DNA of 64,000 bases from DATHWB01 sp040880725 (GTDB lineage: Bacteria; Actinomycetota; Acidimicrobiia; Spongiisociales; ZC4RG35). The translations under genes were made by a program, and so were the position numbers. The notes below the pieces were generated by a model. It was not told the DNA's origin, ran no database searches, and worked only from the letters and a program-made list of their open reading frames with translations. Location of the stretch: NCBI GenBank assembly GCA_040880725.1, contig JBBDHV010000035.1, positions 1 through 64,000 of the forward strand, given 5' to 3'. Below, piece by piece: positions 50,226-58,445 of the stretch. Numbering within the stretch: position 1 is the first letter of the stretch; every line of letters begins with the position of its first letter.

Positions 50226-52303
50226 TCGGACTCGTCGGCCACGTCGGGATCCGGCGGCGGCGGCGACAAAAGAATTTCGGCCGTAGCCTCCTCCGCACCT
50301 GCGTTGAGGCGTTCGATCATGCGCTCTCGTGATGACTCGGTCCCGAAGGCGGTGATGACGTCGTTCGCACGAAGAACGGTCGAACCCCCCGGCACGAGCA
50401 CGTCGGTGTCCCTGCGAACCGACACGAGCGTCGATCCTTCCGGCCAGCGCACCTCGCGCACGGCCTTGCCGTCGGCGATCGAACCCAAGGGGATACGGAA
50501 TTCGTAGTAGTTCGCACGCGGGTCGACCCGCTGGCGGAGGCGGTCACGTTCGAGGGCATGGTCCGTTTCGGACCCCAACGCCTGGTGATAGGCCCGCACG
50601 GCGTCCTCGCGACGAAAGAACCCCACGAGTCGCCCGGAGTCGTCCTCGGACACGACGGGTAGCCGGCCGACGCCGAGTACCGCGAGTCGAACCAGGGCCT
50701 GGGACACCGGCGTCATCGGCCCGACAGTCACCGGAGACGGAGTCATCGCATCAGCCACCGTGCGCTCCACCGAGGGCCCGCCGGCCAGGCTGACGTCGGT
50801 CACCGTGATGATTCCGACGAGGCCCTCGGTGGGATCGATGACCGGGAGGCCGTGGTAGCGGTGCGAGTCCATCAGACGGCTCACCTCGATGAGACTCATG
50901 CCGGGCTCCGCCACCACCGGTGGCATCGAGGCGACCTGGCCAACGGTCACCGTGTCGAGAAGATCCACCTGACCGCTCGGGCGCATGGTGATGCCCCGCC
51001 TCGTGAGCGGCATGGTGTACACGCTCTCGGGATGGACCCTGTCCGCAACGAAGGTGGCGAAGGTCGCCGAGAGCATGAGCGGGAGGATCAGTTGGTAGTC
51101 CCGGGCGCCCGTCACCTCGAAGACGATGATGATGGCCGTCAGCGGGGCTCGGGCCACCGCCGCGAAGACCGTGGCCATGCCCACGACTGCGAACGCGCCC
51201 GGCTTGATGACGGTCGCGGTCCAGAAACGACTCATGAACTCGGCGTAGCCGGCTCCCAGCGTCGCCCCGATGAACAGCGAGGGCATGAAGGCTCCCCCTG
51301 ACCCCCCCGCCGCGATCGTCAGCGTCGTCGCGACGATCTTGCCGATGCACAGAATGGCGAGGAGCGACAGGGCGAAGGTGTCGACGCCGAGTCCCTCACC
51401 GAACGCCTGCAGTTCGAGGAGCTCGCCCACGAATTCCTGGCCGGTCCCCAGCAGCCTCGGCTCGAACATCCCGATCAGGGCGACTGTCAACCCGAGTCCG
51501 ATGGGTCGTAACCATGCGGGGCGGGCCCGCGCGTCGCTCAGCACCTCGACCTTGTCGAGCAGTCGCAGAAAGAGGTAGGCGGCGACGACTGCCAATACCG
51601 CCAGCCCGCCGTACAGCAACAGTTCGGAGGGACCGCCCAATTCGTAGGTCGCTCCCTGCAGGATCTCGCTCTCGGGAACGAGCGAACGGAACATGACGGC
51701 GGCCGAAATGGATGCCAGGACGACGGCGGACATGTGCCGCACCGCGAAGGATCCGAGCACCACTTCGAGACCGAACAGCATCCCGGCAATCGGCGCGTTG
51801 AACGACGCGCCGATGGCGGCGGCCGCGCCGGCTGCGACGAGGCTGCGCACATAGTCCTCCCCGAGGCCGAATCGTCTCGATACCGACGATCCGATCGCGC
51901 CCCCGATCTGGACCATCGGCCCTTCCCGACCGGCCGAGCCTCCGCCTCCGAGCGTGAGGGCCGTGGCGAGAATCTTCAACGGGATCGACTTGGTCGACAT
52001 GTAGCCGGCGTTCACGGCCAGCGCCGCAGACACCTCCGGGACGCCGTCTCCTGCAATCTCCCTGGCGAACTTCCTCGCGAGCCACCAGGCCGCGAAGATT
52101 CCCGCCGGTACCGACACGAGAACGAACCAGTCCGAGGCGTCGCCAAAGCCGTCCCCCAGGTAGTGGAAGATCTGCTCGACGGCCTCGAGCACCCAGATGA
52201 GGGCCGCCGCCGCGAACCCCACCACGACGCCGACCAGGATCGAGACGACGAGAAAGCCCGTATCCGCCTGCTCGCGGAGCTTGCTCAGAATCCGTTCGAT
52301 CAT
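50216..52303 (-). CDS. ClC-type chloride transporter with CBS domains
   Basis: A 695-residue protein. The first 430 residues are a ClC core with GSAGREGP (122-129, including the gating Glu E127) and GGSGGAFMPSLF. The C-terminal part has a CBS pair (TVGQVASMPPVV..., then MTPSPVTVGPMTP) and a final TrkA-C-like domain (EFRIPLGSIADGKAVREVRWP). The gating Glu suggests a possible H+/Cl- antiporter. The ATG at 52303 is preferred over an in-frame start at 52357. Confidence 0.93.
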   Translation of the reverse strand: MIERILSKLREQADTGFLVVSILVGVVVGFAAAALIWVLEAVEQIFHYLGDGFGDASDWFVLVSVPAGIFAAWWLARKFAREIAGDGVPEVSAALAVNAGYMSTKSIPLKILATALTLGGGGSAGREGPMVQIGGAIGSSVSRRFGLGEDYVRSLVAAGAAAAIGASFNAPIAGMLFGLEVVLGSFAVRHMSAVVLASISAAVMFRSLVPESEILQGATYELGGPSELLLYGGLAVLAVVAAYLFLRLLDKVEVLSDARARPAWLRPIGLGLTVALIGMFEPRLLGTGQEFVGELLELQAFGEGLGVDTFALSLLAILCIGKIVATTLTIAAGGSGGAFMPSLFIGATLGAGYAEFMSRFWTATVIKPGAFAVVGMATVFAAVARAPLTAIIIVFEVTGARDYQLILPLMLSATFATFVADRVHPESVYTMPLTRRGITMRPSGQVDLLDTVTVGQVASMPPVVAEPGMSLIEVSRLMDSHRYHGLPVIDPTEGLVGIITVTDVSLAGGPSVERTVADAMTPSPVTVGPMTPVSQALVRLAVLGVGRLPVVSEDDSGRLVGFFRREDAVRAYHQALGSETDHALERDRLRQRVDPRANYYEFRIPLGSIADGKAVREVRWPEGSTLVSVRRDTDVLVPGGSTVLRANDVITAFGTESSRERMIERLNAGAEEATAEILLSPPPPDPDVADESDQR

Positions 52304-52432
52304 GCGTCGACCGATTGGGGCCGAAAGACCCCGAGACCCGGCACGGCCGCGACGCACATCAGGGAAGCGTGGGCGGGAACGACGACCGGTTTCATTGCGC
52401 GCAGGATACGAGCAAGAACCCGACGGGCCGGA

Positions 52433-52438
52433 TACCTT
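52433..52438 (+). promoter_or_regulatory. Candidate -10 (TACCTT) of the nitrobindin gene
   Basis: Ends 7 bases before the ATG at 52446. Confidence 0.4.
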
Positions 52439-52445
52439 GGCGACA

Positions 52446-52916
52446 ATGCCGCTTCATCCCGCGCTCGACACCGTCCAATTCCTCATCGGAACCTGGCGAG
52501 GAGAAGGCTCTGGCCGATATCCGACGATCGCACCGTTCGACTACCTCGAGGAGATTTCGTTCGTCCCCGGACCCGGGAAACCGTTTCTCGCCTACTCCCA
52601 ACGCACGTGGCGGGCAGGGTCCAACGACCCGCTGCATTCCGAGTCGGGATTTCTTCGAGCCCTCGGATCCGAGGAGGTGGAGCTCGTGATCTCCCAACCG
52701 ACCGGGATCGTCGAAGTCCATGTCGGCACCGTTCGCGACACCACGGTCACCCTGCAGGGCTCCGCCTTCACGACACCGACAGCTCGGCCGGTGTCTGCGA
52801 CGACCAGGGTGATCGAGGTCGCCGCCGGCACGCTCCGCTACGAGCTGGCAATGGAGGCCGTGGACCAGCCTCTGCAGCACCATCTGTCCGCCACCCTCAC
52901 ACACGTCGCAGACTGA
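52446..52916 (+). CDS. Nitrobindin/FABP-like heme-binding protein
   Basis: A 156-residue beta-barrel protein of the THAP4/nitrobindin family. It shows the GTWRGEGSG motif (15-23), the SQRTW segment near 50, SESGFLR near 65, and a His pair near the C-terminus (LQHHLSATL) that includes the likely heme ligand. Homologues bind heme and isomerise peroxynitrite. The end overlaps the convergent DUF5522 gene by 20 bases. Confidence 0.88.
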   Translation: MPLHPALDTVQFLIGTWRGEGSGRYPTIAPFDYLEEISFVPGPGKPFLAYSQRTWRAGSNDPLHSESGFLRALGSEEVELVISQPTGIVEVHVGTVRDTTVTLQGSAFTTPTARPVSATTRVIEVAAGTLRYELAMEAVDQPLQHHLSATLTHVAD

Positions 52917-53163
52917 CCAGGTCCTCGGCGCCGGGACGGCCCACATACGGGCAGTGGCGGCACGCGGTGTCACAGCAGTACCCACGGTCCCACAGGTACT
53001 TCGCCGAGAAGACCAGTAGCCCCGTTGCCGGGTCCCGATAGCCGTAGGTGTCGAGTGCGATGGATCGCTCGTGTGCCGCCATCGCCTCGTCGTAGAGCGG
53101 ATGATCCGGTGAGAACCGCGTCGGCTCCGGAACACGCCGCTCGGCGGGGAGCGGTTCCTTCAC
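52897..53163 (-). CDS. DUF5522-like Cys-rich small protein
   Basis: An 88-residue protein. It has the HERSIALDTYGYRDPATGLLVFS segment and a Cys cluster CCDTACRHCPY, which could bind a metal or Fe-S cluster. Proteins of this DUF5522 type are small and uncharacterised. The start is GTG at 53163, overlapping the methyltransferase stop (GTGA), so the two are co-translated. Confidence 0.75.
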   Translation of the reverse strand: MKEPLPAERRVPEPTRFSPDHPLYDEAMAAHERSIALDTYGYRDPATGLLVFSAKYLWDRGYCCDTACRHCPYVGRPGAEDLVSLRRV

Positions 53164-54716
53164 GATTCCGGGGCCGCTCCCCCGGCGGCAACCCGGCGAC
53201 CGACGAAGTCGTCGAGTTCCGCCACCAGCGCATCGTCGATGTCCGGCGGCTCGAAGTCGCTCACCACCTGCTTCCACACCCGATTGGCCCGCGCGGTGGC
53301 ATCGAGGGCGCCGTCGTCGGTCCATCGGCCGAAATTCGACCAGTCCGAGACAATCGGCTGATAGAAGGCGGTGTCGTAGCGTGACATCGTGTGCGGCGAG
53401 TCGAAGAAGTGACCACCCGGGCTCACCGCCGCGATGGCGTCGTACGCCAGCGGATCGTCGTCGACCGCAACGCCCGCAAAGACCTCGGCGAGCATCTGCA
53501 ACACCTCGACGTCGAGGATGAACTTTTCGGGTGAGGCGGAGAGACCGCCCTCCATCCAACCGGCCGCGTGCAACACCATGTTCGCTCCGCCGAGCGTCGT
53601 GCCGAAGAGACTCATGAACCCCTCGTACGTCGCCTGGGCATCGACGACGTTCGACGCGTTCGGTCCCGACGAGCGCCAAGGCATCCCGACATGTCTCGCC
53701 AGTTGACCACTGCCCAGGGCGGCAAGCACGCCTTCCGGTGTTCCGAATGCCGGAGAGCCCGACCGCATGTCGACGTTCGACGTGAACGCCCCGTACATCT
53801 GCGGGGCACCGGGGCGTACGAGCTGGCCGAGGGTGATCGCCGCCAGGGCTTCGGCGTGCTGAAGCACGAGGGCTCCGGCGATCGTCACCGGCGCCATCGC
53901 CCCGGCCAGGGTGAACGGGGTGATGACGGCCACCTGGTTCGCCGCCGCGAAGTCGATGATTCCCCGGCACATGGGGATGTCCAGCTGGCGGGGCGAGTTG
54001 GTGTTGATCACCGTGTAGCAGCGATGGGCTGTGTCGAACTCGTTCCGACCGATCGACGCGGCGATCGACAGCATCGCGAAACAGTCTTCGACCTGCGGAC
54101 CGCCGCGGGCGTACACGAACGGGACCTTGTCCGAGAGAGTCAGCATCGCCCGGGTGGAGGCGTAGTGACGGATGCTGATGCCGAGATCCTGGGGCTCCAC
54201 GCACGGGGCGAGCATGTGAACCACGTCGAAGGCTTGCGCGAGCTTCGTGAAGAGCTCGAAGTCCGCCAGCGTCCCCGGTCGCTTTCCTCCGTCGAGATCC
54301 ATGATGTGCGGGGGTCCGCCCACCGGAAGAAACGCCACGGAGTCACCTCCGAACACAACGTCGCGTTCGCCGGTCCGCGACGTCATCTCGAACCGCTCGG
54401 GCGCCGAGGCGAGCGCCGCCGTCACGATGTCGCGATCGATCCGCACCATCAAGTCGTCGCCGACGCGGCATCCCGCATCGCCATAGACCGTGCGAGCCTC
54501 AGGCAGGAGGACGCGTACTCCGTGTTCGGCGAGCAGGTCGAGTGCCCGATCATGGATGGCCGCGATCTGATCGTCCGGAAACGCCCCGGCGGGCGGAATC
54601 GGATTCCGAAGCCTTCGGTACTTCTCCGTGGAGCGACCGGTGGTACGGGATCGACCGGTCTGGCCGCGCCGGCGCCGGCGCGGCTGGGATTCCTGGTCGG
54701 GGCCGTCGAGTTGCAT
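53160..54716 (-). CDS. MttB-family methyltransferase (non-pyrrolysine)
   Basis: A 518-residue TIM-barrel protein of the trimethylamine methyltransferase family. There is no in-frame amber codon, so it belongs to the non-pyrrolysine group, some members of which (MtgB) act on glycine betaine or other quaternary amines. Features include PVGGPPHIMDLDGGKRPGTL, AMLTLSDKVPFVYARGG and FGTPEGVLAALGSGQLARH. No corrinoid-protein gene is in view. The ATG at 54716 has TACGAT 8 bases upstream. It is divergent from the ABC importer. Confidence 0.88.
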   Translation of the reverse strand: MQLDGPDQESQPRRRRRGQTGRSRTTGRSTEKYRRLRNPIPPAGAFPDDQIAAIHDRALDLLAEHGVRVLLPEARTVYGDAGCRVGDDLMVRIDRDIVTAALASAPERFEMTSRTGERDVVFGGDSVAFLPVGGPPHIMDLDGGKRPGTLADFELFTKLAQAFDVVHMLAPCVEPQDLGISIRHYASTRAMLTLSDKVPFVYARGGPQVEDCFAMLSIAASIGRNEFDTAHRCYTVINTNSPRQLDIPMCRGIIDFAAANQVAVITPFTLAGAMAPVTIAGALVLQHAEALAAITLGQLVRPGAPQMYGAFTSNVDMRSGSPAFGTPEGVLAALGSGQLARHVGMPWRSSGPNASNVVDAQATYEGFMSLFGTTLGGANMVLHAAGWMEGGLSASPEKFILDVEVLQMLAEVFAGVAVDDDPLAYDAIAAVSPGGHFFDSPHTMSRYDTAFYQPIVSDWSNFGRWTDDGALDATARANRVWKQVVSDFEPPDIDDALVAELDDFVGRRVAAGGAAPES

Positions 54717-54724
54717 CAGACGCG

Positions 54725-54730
54725 ATCGTA
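54725..54730 (-). promoter_or_regulatory. Candidate -10 (TACGAT) of the MttB-family gene
   Basis: Ends 8 bases before the ATG at 54716. Confidence 0.4.
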
Positions 54731-54865
54731 TGCATGCCAATCGCGTGCGGAACAGGATTCGTCGATTCACCGGCCTCCGGCACCGGTGCTCACCTAGAGT
54801 CCCCCGGGCGGGAGTCGCAATCCACGGACGGTTTCGACCCGCCATGCCCTACGAAAAGAGGAGAC

Positions 54866-56578
54866 ATGGGCGATACCAACAAGCGCTTCGACGAGATTCG
54901 CGACGAATCGACCGATGCCGAGAAGGCACTCATCGACGAATACATGGCGCGGCGCCTGAGCCGGAGAGATTTCATCCGCCGCGGCTCGATGGCCGGAATG
55001 TCATTGCCGGCTCTCGGATTCATCGCGGCCTGCGGGGATGGCGATGGTGCAGAAGACGCCACCACCACGACCGAGCCGGGGGACACCGGCACCACCGTCG
55101 GCGAGGACACCACCACCACGACCGAGGCGATGTCCGACGATCCGATCACGGTTCGGATCGGTTTCGGCGCACCCGCGGGAGTCGTCGATCCGGTACTCAT
55201 CAACGACGAGGGGCGCATCCAGTTCATCAGCCTGATCGCTGACACGCTGACCTTCTCGAGTGCGACCGGTCTGCGTCCCGCGCTTGCCGAGAGCTGGGAA
55301 CCCAACGACGACGGCACCCAGTGGACGTTCACGCTGCGCGAGGGCGCAATGTACAACGACGGCACGCCGGTCACCGCGGATGATGTGGTGGCGACATTCG
55401 AGGGGATCGCCGGGGGCAACGCCGCTTCCGCCCTGGGAACGGGAGCACTCCCGCCTGGCGGCACGGTCGCCGTCGACGAGCGGACCGTCCAGTTCAATCT
55501 CGATGCTCCGGTCGGTGCCTTCCCGTACATCGTCAGCTCCGACAACTACAACGCAGTCATCCTTCCCCGGTCCTATTGGGACTCCTACGCGGAAGGGTCG
55601 TACGAGTCGAGCTTCCCGGGCACGGGACCGTTCATGGTCGAGGACTTCACCCCGGGCCAGGGCGCGGTCTTGGTGCGCAACGAGAACTACTGGGGTCCGA
55701 CCGTCGTTCCCGATCGTGTCGAGGTGACATTCTTCGCAGACGATTCGGCGATGATCTCGGCGTTCCAGGAGGGCCGTCTCGATGTGATTCCTTCCTTCTC
55801 GGCGGCGAACGGGCAGGCACTGCTGAACGATCCAAACGTCCAGATCGGCGTCATCGAGACGTCCGAGCACCGGCAGGTCCACATGAACACGCAGGAAGGT
55901 CTCTTCGCAGACAAGCGCGTGCGGCAGGCGCTCGCATTTGCGGTCAATCGCCAGGCCATGGTCGACGGGCTGCTGGCGTCGAACGGTTCGCTCGGCAACG
56001 ACCACCCCATCGCCACGCTGCACCCCGGATACGACCCCGATGCCGTCGAGCAGAAGGCCGAGGACCTCGACACGGCCAACGCCTTGATCGACGAAGCCGG
56101 TGTGCGCGGTGCGGAAGTCACATTGAACGCGCTCGCATTCGAAGAGATCGAACTGCTTGCACAGTTGATCCAGGGGGCGGCCGCACAGATCGGGATCACG
56201 ATCGACATCCAGGTCGATGACGCCGGCACGTACTACGAGAACTACTGGCTCGACTCGACGCTGGGGATCACGAACTACGGACACCGCGGTGTGGCCAACG
56301 TGTTCCTGGGGGCGCCGCTCCGCAGCGACGGGACCTGGAACTCGGCCAAGTTCAACAATCCCGAATACGACGCCCTCGTCGACGCATTCGTCGCCGAGAC
56401 CGACGAGGCCGCCCAACGCGAACTGGGGGGACAAATCCAGGCGTTGTTGTGGGATGAAGTGCCGATGATCATCCCGTATTTCATCTCGAACAACTCCGCC
56501 ACGCGGATGGGGACCACCGGTCTCGAGACGACGGGCATGGGTCATGTCGTGATCACCGAACTGATCGTCGGCGGCTGA
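54866..56578 (+). CDS. Dipeptide-type ABC transporter substrate-binding lipoprotein (Tat-exported)
   Basis: A 570-residue SBP family 5 protein. It has a twin-arginine signal SRRDFIRRG (32-40), a hydrophobic stretch and lipobox AAC (C56), then a Thr/Asp-rich linker and the binding domain (AESWEPNDDGTQWTFTLREGAMYNDGTPVTADDV). The ligand may be a peptide or another amine-containing compound; the neighbouring demethylation genes favour a methylated amine. GAGGAG precedes the ATG at 54866. Confidence 0.93.
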   Translation: MGDTNKRFDEIRDESTDAEKALIDEYMARRLSRRDFIRRGSMAGMSLPALGFIAACGDGDGAEDATTTTEPGDTGTTVGEDTTTTTEAMSDDPITVRIGFGAPAGVVDPVLINDEGRIQFISLIADTLTFSSATGLRPALAESWEPNDDGTQWTFTLREGAMYNDGTPVTADDVVATFEGIAGGNAASALGTGALPPGGTVAVDERTVQFNLDAPVGAFPYIVSSDNYNAVILPRSYWDSYAEGSYESSFPGTGPFMVEDFTPGQGAVLVRNENYWGPTVVPDRVEVTFFADDSAMISAFQEGRLDVIPSFSAANGQALLNDPNVQIGVIETSEHRQVHMNTQEGLFADKRVRQALAFAVNRQAMVDGLLASNGSLGNDHPIATLHPGYDPDAVEQKAEDLDTANALIDEAGVRGAEVTLNALAFEEIELLAQLIQGAAAQIGITIDIQVDDAGTYYENYWLDSTLGITNYGHRGVANVFLGAPLRSDGTWNSAKFNNPEYDALVDAFVAETDEAAQRELGGQIQALLWDEVPMIIPYFISNNSATRMGTTGLETTGMGHVVITELIVGG

Positions 56579-56589
56579 GGATCCTGATC

Positions 56590-56621
56590 GGGCCTGGGTA
56601 GTCCCGCGGCTCCCCAGGCCC
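56590..56621 (+). terminator. Hairpin between binding-protein and permease genes
   Basis: GGGCCTGGG (56590-56598) pairs with CCCAGGCCC (56613-56621) around 14 bases. Such stems after the binding-protein gene often reduce read-through or stabilise upstream mRNA, so that the binding protein is made in excess. Confidence 0.5.
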
Positions 56622-56633
56622 CAGGCGAACGCA

Positions 56634-57587
56634 ATGCTCCGATTTCTCCTCAGACGTCTGGGACTGGCCCTGGTGAGTCTGTGGCTTCTGAGCGTGCTCG
56701 TGTTCACCGGCACCAACCTCCTCCCCGGCAACGTGGGGCGCCGCATCCTCGGGCCTTTCGCCACACAGGAGTCCGTCGATCTCCTGAACGCCCGGCTGGG
56801 CACCGACCGTCCCCTGCTCACGCAGTACTTCGACTACATCGGAGGGGTGCTGACAGGTGATTTGGGCACTTCGGTGTCGTTCGCCCGGCCCGTCACAGAG
56901 CTCCTCGGTACCGCACTGGCGAACTCGACGAAGCTCGCGCTGCTCGCATTTGTGATTGTCGTCCCCCTCTCGATCCTGGGCGGAGTGATCGCGGCGTTGA
57001 AGCGCGGCACTCTGGTCGATCGCTCGATCACCGTCTTCGGCCTGTCGGCCACCGTCATTCCCGAGTTCGTCTCGGGAATCGTCGTCATCGTCGTCTTCGC
57101 CATCACTCTCGGGTGGCTGCCTGGCGGAGCACAGGCCCCCGCCGGATCCGGGCTATTCCAACAGATCCGCTATTTGATTCTTCCCGCCATCCCCCTCGTG
57201 CTGGTGTTGTTCGGATATATCGCCCGGATCACTCGGGCGGGCATGATCGATGCCCTCGACGCCGACTACACCCGCACCGCGATCCTGAAGGGGCTTCCAC
57301 GACGGACGGTGATCCGCCGGCATGTGATGCGCAACGCCCTCCTTCCCACAATCGCCGTCGTGGCCACCCAGGTCGGCTACTTGTTCGGCGGACTTGTCGT
57401 CGTGGAAGTGCTCTTCAATTACCAGGGTGTCGGGCGGCTGATATTCGACGCCGCCCAGAAGGCGGACTTCCCGCTTCTTGCCGGCGGAGTCCTGGTGATC
57501 GGCGTGATCTTCCAGGTCGCCACGTTGGTCGCAGACACCATGTACGGCGTGCTGAACCCGCGGGTTCGTCTGGGAGCCGAGTCGTGA
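56634..57587 (+). CDS. Peptide-type ABC transporter permease, DppB-like
   Basis: A 317-residue membrane protein with an N-terminal span, then LGTDRPLLTQYFDYIGGVLTGDLG, then five further spans with the DppB EAA loop (ARITRAGMIDALDADYTRTAILKGLPRRTV). It pairs with the DppC-like permease. The stop overlaps the next start (GTGA). Confidence 0.94.
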   Translation: MLRFLLRRLGLALVSLWLLSVLVFTGTNLLPGNVGRRILGPFATQESVDLLNARLGTDRPLLTQYFDYIGGVLTGDLGTSVSFARPVTELLGTALANSTKLALLAFVIVVPLSILGGVIAALKRGTLVDRSITVFGLSATVIPEFVSGIVVIVVFAITLGWLPGGAQAPAGSGLFQQIRYLILPAIPLVLVLFGYIARITRAGMIDALDADYTRTAILKGLPRRTVIRRHVMRNALLPTIAVVATQVGYLFGGLVVVEVLFNYQGVGRLIFDAAQKADFPLLAGGVLVIGVIFQVATLVADTMYGVLNPRVRLGAES

Positions 57588-58432
57588 CCATCGCCAGTGT
57601 GACTCGAACGCAGCGTCGTAACCAGTTGCTGCGCTCTGCCACCTTCTGGGTGGGAGGAACCATCACCCTCACCTGGATCGTGTTCGCCATCTTCGGCGAT
57701 TTCATCACCCAGTATGAGCCGGCGGGCTCGCCGACCGACATCCTCAACCGCCTCGCTCCACCGTCGTCCGAGCACCTCATGGGGACCGACTCGCTGGGAC
57801 GCGATGTGCTGAGCCGACTGCTCGCCGGGGCGCGGCAGGTGCTCATCATCGCCCCGTTGGCAACGCTCATCGGGACGATGGCCGGAACCGCACTGGGGCT
57901 GGTGACCGGCTACTTCGGCGGGTGGATCGATGAAGTCACTTCCCGCATCCTGGACGCCTTCCTGTCGATCCCGCTCATCATCACTGCCATGCTCGTCCTC
58001 GCTGCGGTCGGACCAACGACAGTGGGCGTGATCCTCGTGATCGGTCTCGTCTTCACGCCGATCATCGCTCGGACGGTGCGGGCGTCGACCCTGTCTGAAG
58101 CGCGTCTCGACTATGTCACCGCTGCCAAACTCCGAGGTGAAGGCCCGCTCCACATCATGTTCATCGAGATCCTCCCGAACGTCATGGGTCCGATCATCGT
58201 CGAATTCACCGTGCGACTCGGATATGCGATCTTCACGACACTCGCGCTGTCGTTCCTGGGCTTCGGCGGCGATCCTTCGGTCCCCGACTGGGGGCAGTCG
58301 ATCTCGGACCACTACGTCTTCTTGAGCGGGGACATCTGGTGGCCGACGCTTTTTCCCGCCTTGGCCATCGCCTCGCTGGTGGTTGGGGTCAATCTGCTCG
58401 CAGATGCAATCGCACAGGTCTTCGAGACGTGA
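57584..58432 (+). CDS. Peptide-type ABC transporter permease, DppC-like
   Basis: A 282-residue membrane protein. HLMGTDSLGRDVLSRLLAGAR is the classic DppC signature after the first span, and the EAA loop is TLSEARLDYVTAAKLRGEG. The start is GTG at 57584. It forms the translocation pore with the DppB-like partner. Confidence 0.94.
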   Translation: MTIASVTRTQRRNQLLRSATFWVGGTITLTWIVFAIFGDFITQYEPAGSPTDILNRLAPPSSEHLMGTDSLGRDVLSRLLAGARQVLIIAPLATLIGTMAGTALGLVTGYFGGWIDEVTSRILDAFLSIPLIITAMLVLAAVGPTTVGVILVIGLVFTPIIARTVRASTLSEARLDYVTAAKLRGEGPLHIMFIEILPNVMGPIIVEFTVRLGYAIFTTLALSFLGFGGDPSVPDWGQSISDHYVFLSGDIWWPTLFPALAIASLVVGVNLLADAIAQVFET

Positions 58433-58445
58433 GAGAGTTGCCGAC

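Noticed and set aside
53160..54716. Pyrrolysine-containing MttB
   Set aside because: No in-frame amber codon is read through, and no pyl genes are seen. The protein reads continuously as a non-pyrrolysine homologue.
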